From contig JAUQQI010000258.1 of the NCBI GenBank assembly GCA_030549955.1, forward strand, positions 1-6,115: 6,115 nucleotides of DNA, in the 5' to 3' direction. Under the pieces are notes generated by a model. That model saw only the letters and a program-made list of their open reading frames with translations, was not told the origin of the DNA and ran no database searches. This DNA comes from Chloroflexota bacterium (GTDB taxonomy: Bacteria; Chloroflexota; Dehalococcoidia; JAUQQI01). A program made the position numbers and the translations under genes. This document shows, in pieces, positions 1 through 5,127 of this stretch; within the stretch, counting starts at the first letter, position 1, and each line of letters starts with the position of its first letter.

Positions 1-603
1 TGCCGGTCGGACTCGCCGCGGCGGCGGCCGCCTGCCGCTGCTCGGCGAGCTGGCGCTCCATCTTGGCCACCATCGCGTCGTTCTTGGCCCGAACGAAGTA
101 GTCGCGCGCCCGCGCCAGATCCCCCTCCGTCCGGCCCGCTCGGACGGCCGGCCGTCCAGCTCGGCGAAGACGACCCGACCGCCGTCGGTGTGGGCGATGA
201 CCCCGGGGGCCTCAATGTAGCTGTCGATGTAAACGACGCCCCCGAGGACCCGGTCGGGTCCGAAGACCCGAACGAGCTTCTCTTCGTTGTCGACCCCATT
301 CTGGACGGTGAGGACGGCCGTATTCGGCCCGACCACCGGCTTTATCTGGGCGGCGGCCGATTCGGTATCGTAAGACTTCACGGCGAAGATAACCAGGTCC
401 ACCGGTCCCACCGTCTCGGGCTGGTCGGTAGCCATGACCCGGACCTGGAAGTCGCCCTTTATGCTCCTGACCTTTAACCCTTCGGCCTGAATGGCCTTCA
501 GGTGGGCCCCCCGGGCGATTAGCACGACCTCATTGCCGGCCAGGGCGAGGCGGCCCCCAATGTAGCCCCCGACCCCGCCGGCACCAACAACAGCGACCCT
601 CAT
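1..603 (-). CDS. panE: Ketopantoate reductase-like protein, N-terminal half, disrupted near the window edge
   Basis: The N-terminal Rossmann domain fits 2-dehydropantoate 2-reductase (ApbA/PanE family), which reduces ketopantoate to pantoate with NADPH in the cytoplasm for pantothenate and CoA synthesis. Visible are the dinucleotide motif GAGGVGG (residues 7-13), the family lysine in AVKSYD (K76), the QNGVDN loop (101-106, family Asn at 102) and the segment VVFAELDGRPSER (144-156). The frame stays open to position 1, but after about residue 157 (near position 133) it reads Arg/Trp/Pro-rich nonsense. A different frame becomes protein-like there. The C-terminal domain carrying the second catalytic Lys and Glu is therefore absent. 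The start is well supported: ATG overlaps the NUDIX stop as ATGA, with the ribosome site AAGGAGGG 5 nt upstream. Many paralogues of this family reduce other 2-oxo acids, so the substrate is not certain. Confidence 0.85.
   Translation of the reverse strand, partial: MRVAVVGAGGVGGYIGGRLALAGNEVVLIARGAHLKAIQAEGLKVRSIKGDFQVRVMATDQPETVGPVDLVIFAVKSYDTESAAAQIKPVVGPNTAVLTVQNGVDNEEKLVRVFGPDRVLGGVVYIDSYIEAPGVIAHTDGGRVVFAELDGRPSERAGRRGIWRGRATTSFGPRTTRWWPRWSASSPSSGRRPPPRRVRPA
2..130 (-). other. Fragment of an unrelated coding frame (TPR-like helix plus Ala/Gln-rich segment)
   Basis: In a minus-strand frame different from the ketopantoate reductase, this stretch reads as 43 plausible residues. It opens with a TPR-like helix (GDLARARDYFVRA), continues with a charged amphipathic helix (MVAKMERQLAEQRQ) and ends in an alanine run followed by SPTG at the window edge. 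None of the other five frames looks protein-like here. I infer it is a piece of another gene, perhaps a TPR or coiled-coil protein, joined to the reductase by rearrangement or by misassembly. No start or stop codon is present. Identity beyond the TPR flavour is not claimed. Confidence 0.45.
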
Positions 604-1148
604 GCAAGCCCTCCTTCTCGGCGCAGAAATTCCCGGGCCAGGAGAAGCCCGGCGATTGTCTTGCAATCTCGGATCTCATCCCGCTCCACCAGGCCGATGG
701 CCTCGGCCAGGGGCATCATGAGCAGTTCAATCCGCTCGTCGGCCTCCGGCTGGCCGTCCGCGGGGGTGAGGTCCAGGGCCAGGTAAAGATGCATGAACTC
801 GGTCGAGTACCCTGGGGCCAGATAGAAGCGGGCGAGCTGGACCAGGCGGCCTGACCTGAAGCCGGTCTCCTCGGCCAGCTCCCGGCGAGCACACGTCTCC
901 GGGCTCTCACCTGGTTCAACGCCCCCGGCCGGAATCTCGATGAGCTCGGCTTCCGCCGGTTTCCGGAACTGCCGGACGAGAATCACCTGGCCATCCGGGA
1001 GAACGGGCACGACAGCAACCGCTTCCCCATGGACGACGACCTCGCGTTTTGTCCGGAAACCGTCGGGACGCTCGACCGTATCGACCCGCAGGCTGACGAC
1101 CCGACCCCGATAGATTTCCACAGATTCGATGGTGCGTTCAACGACCAT
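600..1148 (-). CDS. nudF: NUDIX hydrolase, ADP-ribose pyrophosphatase type
   Basis: This 182-residue protein is a NUDIX hydrolase of the ADP-ribose pyrophosphatase (NudF-like) group, cytoplasmic, expected to split ADP-ribose to AMP and ribose 5-phosphate with Mg2+ or Mn2+. The NUDIX box GX5EX7REUXEEXGU is perfect: G75, E81, R89-E90, E93-E94, G96 and F97. A proline (P112, in LAPGYS) lies 16 residues after the box glycine, as is typical of the ADP-ribose subgroup. The N-terminal strands (residues 4-40) match the domain-swapped dimerisation sheet of such enzymes. Length is normal for the family. It lies 28 bp after the CoA-transferase beta stop, and its TGA overlaps the ATG of the reductase gene, so translation is probably coupled. 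Its own ribosome site is weak. Substrate is inferred from family; other nucleoside-diphosphate sugars are possible. Confidence 0.9.
   Translation of the reverse strand: MVVERTIESVEIYRGRVVSLRVDTVERPDGFRTKREVVVHGEAVAVVPVLPDGQVILVRQFRKPAEAELIEIPAGGVEPGESPETCARRELAEETGFRSGRLVQLARFYLAPGYSTEFMHLYLALDLTPADGQPEADERIELLMMPLAEAIGLVERDEIRDCKTIAGLLLAREFLRREGGLA
609..616 (-). promoter_or_regulatory. Strong ribosome binding site for the reductase gene
   Basis: The minus strand reads AAGGAGGG, 5 nt before the ATG at 603. It lies inside the end of the NUDIX gene. It fixes the start of the ketopantoate-reductase-like gene and shows that this start is used even though the two genes overlap by 4 bp. Confidence 0.8.
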
Positions 1149-1176
1149 GTCGGTTAAATCCGGCTATCGAGGTTTA

Positions 1177-1914
1177 TTATACCCGGCCGGCGGCGAGCTC
1201 CCGCGCAAACTCCGGGTAGACTTCCGCCAGCTCGGCGAGCACCGGCCCCCGGAGAAGCTCCAGCTGGTCTGGGGTCGGCTCCGGGGTCACCGCAACCGGT
1301 TCAGGGATATCGAATTTAAAACCGGTCCGGGCGATGACTTCCTCGAGGCTCACGCCCGGGTGAAGGGACCTGAGCCGGAACCGCCCCTGCCCCCGGTCGA
1401 ACTCGAAGACGCATAGGGGCGTGACGAGCACCGACGGACCGCCCGGCCGGTACACCCCGGGCGGGGCAACCCCTGGGGCCGTGACGAAGTCGACCTGGGG
1501 GACAAATACCCGTCGACTGTGCTCGGTGCGGAAGAGGGCAACCCGCCGGGCCATGAAGTAAAGCATCGCCGAGCCCATCCCGCCCTGAAACCGGACCCGA
1601 GGCCGGTCGTAGTCGCCGACTACATGGAGGTTCAGGTTGCCCTGACCGTCAATCTGGACGCCGCTCAGGAAAAAGAGGTCGATGCCGCCCCGCTGGGCCA
1701 GGTCGAAGAACTCCTGGCTGCCCTCAGCAAAGGGAAAATACCGCCGGCTTCCAAGGATAATCAGGGTCGCCTTTGGGGCATGGGTTTGACGGGCGAGGAG
1801 GGCGGCAGCCGCCGGGATAGGCGAGCGGGCGCCAACGGCCGTCACCTCCCGGTCCCGGACCTCGGCGGCGAGGGCGGTGATTAAAAGCTCCTCAATCCGG
1901 TAGGTGAAACCCAT
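1177..1914 (-). CDS. CoA-transferase family I, beta subunit (GctB/IpdB-like)
   Basis: This 245-residue protein is the beta half of a two-subunit family I CoA-transferase, as in glutaconate CoA-transferase B or IpdB. Family landmarks in order are THAP (44-47), the segment SGVQIDGQGNLNLHVVGDY (84-102) with the QID..GN..N...GDYD pattern, the glycine-rich FQGGMGSA (109-116), and LHPGVSLEEVIARTGF (184-199), the usual C-terminal signature. Where glutaconate CoA-transferases carry the catalytic Glu in an E-x-G motif soon after THAP, this protein reads LIILGSRRYF with no Glu, so classical transferase chemistry is doubtful. The ATG lies 6 bp after the alpha stop, consistent with coupled translation and 1:1 assembly. 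It ends in tandem TAA TAA stops. Substrate cannot be read from the sequence; an IpdAB-like ring-opening hydrolase is an alternative. Confidence 0.88.
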   Translation of the reverse strand: MGFTYRIEELLITALAAEVRDREVTAVGARSPIPAAAALLARQTHAPKATLIILGSRRYFPFAEGSQEFFDLAQRGGIDLFFLSGVQIDGQGNLNLHVVGDYDRPRVRFQGGMGSAMLYFMARRVALFRTEHSRRVFVPQVDFVTAPGVAPPGVYRPGGPSVLVTPLCVFEFDRGQGRFRLRSLHPGVSLEEVIARTGFKFDIPEPVAVTPEPTPDQLELLRGPVLAELAEVYPEFARELAAGRV

Positions 1915-1920
1915 CGCCGC

Positions 1921-2730
1921 CTACGGGCCTGCCGACGCCCTGGTGAGGACATAGCGGTCCAGATATCCGGCAAAGCCCGCTTCAGTCCTGGCCAGCTCAC
2001 AGTAGGCCTTGATTTCGGCCTCGTCCCGGTCGTAGTAGCCCGGGCACGCCCCCGGCCGCGCCCCACCCGGGATAACCGCCACCGCCCCGATATAAATGGC
2101 CGGGATAAAGCCGGGACCGCGGTCAATGGGCCGGTCATCAACTTCTTCGACGGTGACGACCGTAAACCGGCTGGCCCGGGCCATAAGACCTGCATCCTGG
2201 GTCGGGTCGCTTAAAACTTTGCCCGCCCGGTCGGCCCGAAAACCGTGGATAAGGGCAATATCCGGCCGGATCGCCGGGACAACGACGACCGGCTCGCCCG
2301 GGTTGTAGGGGTTCTCAATGACCCGGAAGTCCGGCCGAACCCGCAGGTAATCGGTGCCCAGAAAGCCCCGCACCGGCATGAACGGCACGCCGAGGGCTCC
2401 GGCCTGGAGCCCCGCCAGCACGGCCGGTCAGCCGCTGTCTAACGGCCGGAACCGGCCCGCCTCGACCAGCCGCTTGAAGGCCGGGGCAATGCCGTACTCG
2501 CCGAGGTGCAGGCTCCCAAACTCGGCCGAAACCGCCACCCCGGCCCCAATAAGCAAATCAGCGGCAAGGCCCCCGCCCGGAACCAGCACCAGCCGCAGGT
2601 CCCGACGCCCCTGGCGAATCAGCTCGCGGACCAGGGCGAGGGGCGACATATCGACATTGCCGGCCAGGGCGACGGTCGCGCCGTCAGGGACAAGGCCGGC
2701 GGCCTCAGCCAGGCTTACGAACTCCGGCAT
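1921..2730 (-). CDS. CoA-transferase family I, alpha subunit (GctA/IpdA-like), interrupted by an in-frame TGA at codon 101
   Basis: This is the alpha partner of the downstream beta subunit; the expected product is 269 residues. The first 100 codons cover an N-terminal domain with VPDGATVALAGN (14-25) and the PGGGLAADLLIGAG segment (51-64). Codon 101 is TGA (2428-2430). After it the same frame continues with PAVLAGLQAGALGVPFMPVRG (102-122, shown by its GVPFMPVRG core), ENPYNPGEPVVVVP, the PDIALIHGF strand and FTVVTVEEVDD, ending at TAG. Homology is continuous across the TGA with no frameshift. The product is either a selenoprotein, a truncated pseudogene, or intact with a sequence error. A GTG two codons after the TGA could restart translation, but it has no ribosome site and would leave the domain split. 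The start ATG lies 6 bp after the upstream gene's stop. Confidence 0.8.
2394..2412 (-). promoter_or_regulatory. Hairpin after the in-frame TGA, SECIS-like in geometry
   Basis: On the minus strand GGGCTCC pairs with GGAGCCC around a 5-nt loop AGGCC, a perfect 7-bp stem that one G-U pair extends to 8. The apical loop starts 22 nt after the TGA and has a G in its second position. This fits the usual layout of bacterial selenocysteine insertion elements, which lie inside the coding sequence just after the TGA. The loop lacks the G-U dinucleotide seen in E. coli fdhF. GC-rich coding DNA forms such stems by chance, and a competing CCGGC/GCCGG pairing exists. Confidence 0.3.
2428..2430 (-). other. 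In-frame TGA codon 101 of CoA-transferase alpha, candidate selenocysteine site
   Basis: The minus strand reads GAC AGC GGC TGA CCG GCC GTG, giving D-S-G-stop-P-A-V in a frame that is otherwise open and homologous on both sides. A single base change would give Cys (TGC/TGT) or Trp (TGG). TGA acts as a normal stop elsewhere in the window (end of the NUDIX gene), so genome-wide recoding is unlikely. A hairpin follows downstream. Selenocysteine, nonsense mutation and base-call error cannot be separated from this sequence alone. Confidence 0.5.
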
Positions 2731-2736
2731 CAGGGC

Positions 2737-3480
2737 CTAGCTCAGGAGGTCAGAAGCTTCGGCGCGGCGGAAAACCGGCAGGCGGCGGTTAAGTGCGGAA
2801 AGCACAGCCCTGGCGGCCGCGGTGGGAAGGTCGCCCCGGACCCAGGCGGCCCCGAGGAGTCGCCTCTCCAGGCCGGCGAGCCCGAGCCGGTTCTGGCTTG
2901 CGTCGAATAGTTCCCGCTCGCCCTCGGGCAAAGTAAGTTCCAGGCTGACCAGGACGGTGCGCCCGGCCTGGAGCTGAACCTCCTTCACCTCCCGGAGCTG
3001 GATTTCGGGCATCGTGTCGCTGAGCTCACGGACGGCCCGCAGCGTCGCTTCCGCGGCCAGCTCAGCGTCCCCGAGGGTGTCGGAACGCTCGCCTACGGCC
3101 TCGCCGGTTACATCCCGCGGTCCGAGCTGAAGGGTGACCTGCGCCCGCCGGTTGCCCCCTTGGGTGCTCAGGCGCACCTGCTGGAGCCGCACCCGGGGCG
3201 ACCACTGCTCAAAACGGGCCTCGTCGACCTGTACCAGACTTATCTTCCGGTAATCAAGTCGAACGCCGAAGATAACAAGCATCAGGGATTCAATATCGCG
3301 GACAATCTGCTTCGGATTCCGGCGGGACGACGCCAGAACATGAATCTCCTGGATCTCATGTGTAGGGGACATAATAACCTGCGAGGCGTAGACCCCCCTC
3401 ACCAGATTGATGCGCTCTTCAACCGCCGTGGGGTTGGGCGGCAAACTACCCCTGCGCATATTCGACCAGCTCGACTCCAA
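2737..3480 (-). CDS. Conserved uncharacterised protein with EIHVLAS / PKQIVRDIES motif
   Basis: I do not know a function for this 247-residue protein. The N-terminal domain (about residues 18-85) carries VRGVYASQV (28-36), EIHVLASSRRNPKQIVRDIES (core EIHVLAS at 45-51, PKQIVRDIES at 56-65) and FGVRLDYRKISLVQV (71-85). From memory this pattern recurs in hypothetical proteins of Firmicutes and related groups. The C-terminal half contains two similar units, about 122-153 (VTGEAVGERS then ELAAEATLRAVREL) and 204-234 (LLGAAWVRGD then AAARAVLSALNRRL). Each is strand-turn followed by an Ala-rich helix, suggesting an internal duplication. No signal peptide or membrane segment is visible. The start is TTG with GGAGGAGG 10 nt upstream; an ATG seven codons in is the alternative. 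It opens the CoA-transferase cluster, 6 bp before alpha, so a related role is inferred. Confidence 0.75.
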   Translation of the reverse strand: MESSWSNMRRGSLPPNPTAVEERINLVRGVYASQVIMSPTHEIQEIHVLASSRRNPKQIVRDIESLMLVIFGVRLDYRKISLVQVDEARFEQWSPRVRLQQVRLSTQGGNRRAQVTLQLGPRDVTGEAVGERSDTLGDAELAAEATLRAVRELSDTMPEIQLREVKEVQLQAGRTVLVSLELTLPEGERELFDASQNRLGLAGLERRLLGAAWVRGDLPTAAARAVLSALNRRLPVFRRAEASDLLS

Positions 3481-3490
3481 CCTATCTCGG

Positions 3491-3498
3491 CCTCCTCC
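3491..3498 (-). promoter_or_regulatory. Ribosome binding site supporting the TTG start at 3480
   Basis: The minus strand reads GGAGGAGG, ending 10 nt before the TTG codon. It is the only strong ribosome site near this gene start and favours TTG over the internal ATG at 3459, which has no comparable site at a suitable distance. Confidence 0.6.
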
Positions 3499-3512
3499 GA
3501 AATAAGACCTAC

Positions 3513-3523
3513 GTTATTATAAC
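3513..3523 (-). promoter_or_regulatory. AT-rich dyad with consensus -10 box, putative promoter of the CoA-transferase cluster
   Basis: The minus strand contains a perfect TATAAT (3521 to 3516) inside the 11-bp dyad GTTATAATAAC. It stands out in a GC-rich window and lies about 36 nt upstream of the TTG start of the 247-residue protein. The expected transcript start near 3509 would leave room for the GGAGGAGG ribosome site. No convincing -35 hexamer is found 16-18 bp further upstream, so an activator or another sigma factor may be needed. The dyad could serve as a repressor or activator site. Confidence 0.4.
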
Positions 3524-3530
3524 CACCTGG

Positions 3531-3548
3531 CGGGCCGGTCGGGGCCCG
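3531..3548. repeat. Small inverted repeat in the divergent intergenic region
   Basis: CGGGCC, six unpaired bases, then GGCCCG forms a 6-bp stem in the 126-bp gap between the divergent genes. It lies where a -35 element of the leftward promoter would be and upstream of the rightward gene. It may be an operator or a chance product of GC-rich DNA. No T-run follows, so it is not a terminator. Confidence 0.3.
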
Positions 3549-3606
3549 TTCGCTGCAGACCTATAGTACCCCTCCCTGAGATGTAAAATCAATTCTGAAA
3601 TACGCT

Positions 3607-4008
3607 GTGCTTCGGCTTGTTCTGCTCGTCAACGACCTTTACTTCCGGGTGAGACTCGTCGACCTGGCTGACCGACTGGGCCTGGAAGTCTGCGACCCGG
3701 TCAACATTCCGGACGACGGGGCCCCCGTCCTGGCCATCGTCGACCTGGCCGGCGAGGCTGAGGCCTGGCCCCAGACCATTGCTGCCCTTAAGGCCCGGCT
3801 GGGCCCGCAACTGACCGTTCTGGGCTTCGGGCCTCACCGGGATGTGGGGCTTTTTCGACGGGCCCGGGCGGCCGGCTGCGATTACGTCTGGGCGAAATCG
3901 AAGCTCGTTACCGACCTGCCGGACTTCCTTACCCGACTGGCCGGAAGGAGGCATGAGCCTGATGCGAATCTCGGAGATGACCCTTCAAGACCGGATGGTG
4001 ATCTTTGA
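3607..4008 (+). CDS. Small degenerate response-regulator receiver-like protein
   Basis: This 133-residue protein looks like a stand-alone CheY-like receiver fold. It has alternating strands and helices: LRLVLLVND (2-10), VLAIVDLAG (41-49), LTVLGFGPHRDVG (69-81), and AGCDYVWAKSKLVTDLPDFL (core AGCDYVWAKS at 89-98). D46 sits where the phospho-acceptor Asp would be and a Lys (K97 or K99) near the last loop. The usual N-terminal Asp-Asp pair is only Asn-Asp (N9-D10), so phosphorylation may be lost or altered. No output domain is present. The start is GTG with no clear ribosome site, and the frame has a stop 30 bp upstream, so this GTG is the best choice. The last ~20 residues (after LAGR) are low-complexity and overlap the next gene. 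Function and partner are unknown. Confidence 0.65.
   Translation: MLRLVLLVNDLYFRVRLVDLADRLGLEVCDPVNIPDDGAPVLAIVDLAGEAEAWPQTIAALKARLGPQLTVLGFGPHRDVGLFRRARAAGCDYVWAKSKLVTDLPDFLTRLAGRRHEPDANLGDDPSRPDGDL
3945..3951 (+). promoter_or_regulatory. Ribosome binding site for the small downstream gene
   Basis: AAGGAGG lies 10 nt before the ATG at 3962 and only 1 nt before the ATG at 3953, so 3962 is the better-spaced start. It sits inside the receiver-like gene, indicating coupled expression of the pair. Confidence 0.55.
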
Positions 4009-4162
4009 GTACGAGGAAAATTTTCCCCTTACCGTCTACATCGACGGTCAGGTCCGGCAACTCAGCTGGGCCGAAGCCAGGGAGCTCCGGGCGCAGGGCG
4101 CGGACCTGGACGTCGACGATAAGGAGGTCGAGCTGATCCTGCGCCGTTACGGCACCTGCTAG
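3962..4162 (+). CDS. Small uncharacterised protein (about 66 residues)
   Basis: I do not recognise this protein. From the ATG at 3962 it has 66 residues (69 from the ATG at 3953). It is acidic and soluble-looking, with strands around MVIFEYEE (12-19) and FPLTVYIDGQ (21-30), a helix WAEARELRAQG (36-46) and an acidic tail DLDVDDKEVE (48-57), ending RRYGTC. There is no signal peptide or membrane segment. It is preceded by AAGGAGG and overlaps the receiver-like gene by 47 bp in another frame, so the two are probably translated together. The strand-helix pattern with a conserved-looking YIDG turn suggests a compact small domain rather than noise. The frame is continuous with a much earlier ATG at 3842, but that would lie inside the receiver gene. 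It ends convergently against the peptidase gene. Confidence 0.6.
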   Translation: MRISEMTLQDRMVIFEYEENFPLTVYIDGQVRQLSWAEARELRAQGADLDVDDKEVELILRRYGTC

Positions 4163-5127
4163 CCGCCGTTCGCCCCCACCGACCGAACGCCCCCCAGGGA
4201 CCGGGCCAGGTAGACCGCCCGGAGCACTGCGGTCGCGACGAGCTCGGCCCCAACGGCCCCGAGCAGACCCACCTCGGCCCAGTCCGGACGAAACCGTCCG
4301 GTGGAGAGGCCGAAGACCGTGTCGCCGTCGTAGCTCGTATGGACCGGCCAGATGGCCCGGGCCAGCCCGTCGTGGGCCATCTGGGCCAGCTTTCTCGCTT
4401 CGGCCTTTGTCAGGGCGACATTAGTGGCCACAACCCCAATGGTCGTATTCTGGGCCGGAAAAAGCCGGCGGGCGAGTAATCTTGCCGGGTCAGTGACCGG
4501 CTCGCCGGTTTCCGGGTCCCGGGGGGCAGCCACGACCCGGCCGGTAGCCGGGTCAAGGATATTCCCGACAGCGTTTACGACGACCAGGGCGCCGACGACC
4601 ACCCCGTCGGGCAGGCGTCGGGATGCTGTTCCCAGCCCGCCTTTATAGCCGAGCTCGAGGCCGAGCCCCTTGGCGACGGTGGCCCCGGTGCCGGCCCCGA
4701 CCGACCCCTCCTCGACCGGGCCCGGTCCGGCCGCCTGACAGGCAGCATATCCGGCCTCGGGGCCAGGCCGATGGTCAGGCCGGCCGACGCCGAGGTCAAA
4801 AATGACCGCCCCGGCGACGATCGGCACCCGAATATTCCCGACCTGGAAACCGATTCCCCGCTCCTCGAGCCAGCGCATAACCCCGTCGACGGCGGAAAGG
4901 CCGAACGCGGAGCCGCCGGTGAGCAGGACGGCGTGAATTCGCTGCACGGTCGCCGTCGGCTCCAGGACATCGGTCCCGTAGGTGCCCGGTGCTGAACCCC
5001 GTACGTCCACCCCGGCCACCGCGCCACCCCGACACAGGACCACCGTGCATCCCGTCACCCCATCGGGATCCGTCCAGTGGCCGACCTCAATGCCTTCGAC
5101 GTCGGTAATGCTACCCTGCGGATTCAC
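4159..5127 (-). CDS. P1-family peptidase (DmpA-like L-aminopeptidase / D-esterase)
   Basis: This 322-residue protein belongs to peptidase family P1 (DmpA, BapA), N-terminal nucleophile-like hydrolases that self-cleave into two chains and remove N-terminal or beta-amino acids or open amides. Family features in order are SITDVEGIEVGHWTD (6-20), GVDVRGSAPGT (39-49), LLTGGSAFGL (68-77), the glycine loop GSVGAGTGATV (141-151), VVNAVGNI (183-190) with the likely oxyanion Asn at 185, and NTTIGVVATNVALTK (227-241). By alignment to DmpA the self-cleavage is expected between N227 and T228, making Thr228 the nucleophile (inference). Length is typical. The GTG start overlaps the end of the LOG-family gene by 17 bp and has only a weak G-rich ribosome site, suggesting coupling. 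No export signal is visible. The true substrate is unknown. Confidence 0.92.
   Translation of the reverse strand: MNPQGSITDVEGIEVGHWTDPDGVTGCTVVLCRGGAVAGVDVRGSAPGTYGTDVLEPTATVQRIHAVLLTGGSAFGLSAVDGVMRWLEERGIGFQVGNIRVPIVAGAVIFDLGVGRPDHRPGPEAGYAACQAAGPGPVEEGSVGAGTGATVAKGLGLELGYKGGLGTASRRLPDGVVVGALVVVNAVGNILDPATGRVVAAPRDPETGEPVTDPARLLARRLFPAQNTTIGVVATNVALTKAEARKLAQMAHDGLARAIWPVHTSYDGDTVFGLSTGRFRPDWAEVGLLGAVGAELVATAVLRAVYLARSLGGVRSVGANGG

Noticed and set aside
190..477. Rightward open frame of 95 codons
   Set aside because: It lies antisense to the clear reductase N-terminal domain, is Asp/Gly/Pro-rich without family features, and is a high-GC shadow.
600..602. Genome-wide reassignment of TGA to an amino acid
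   Set aside because: The NUDIX gene ends naturally at a TGA overlapping the next start, so TGA still works as a stop in this genome.
1176..1181. Perfect TATAAT on the minus strand before the NUDIX gene
   Set aside because: It is formed by the last codon and tandem stops of the beta subunit (GTA TAA TAA) and has no -35 partner, so a promoter is not needed to explain it.
1921..2421. Downstream half of the alpha gene as an independent gene starting at GTG 2421
   Set aside because: There is no ribosome site, the start falls mid-domain, and homology is continuous across the TGA; a split subunit is the less likely reading.
2396..2427. Alternative hairpin CCGGC/GCCGG with a CTGG/CCAG inner stem after the TGA
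   Set aside because: It has a 4-nt one-sided bulge and its loop is only 13 nt from the TGA; it competes with the cleaner 7-bp stem, so it is kept only as a caveat.
4575..5027. Leftward open frame of 150 codons
   Set aside because: It is an out-of-frame reading of the P1 peptidase, rich in Arg/Ser/Pro, with no family motif.
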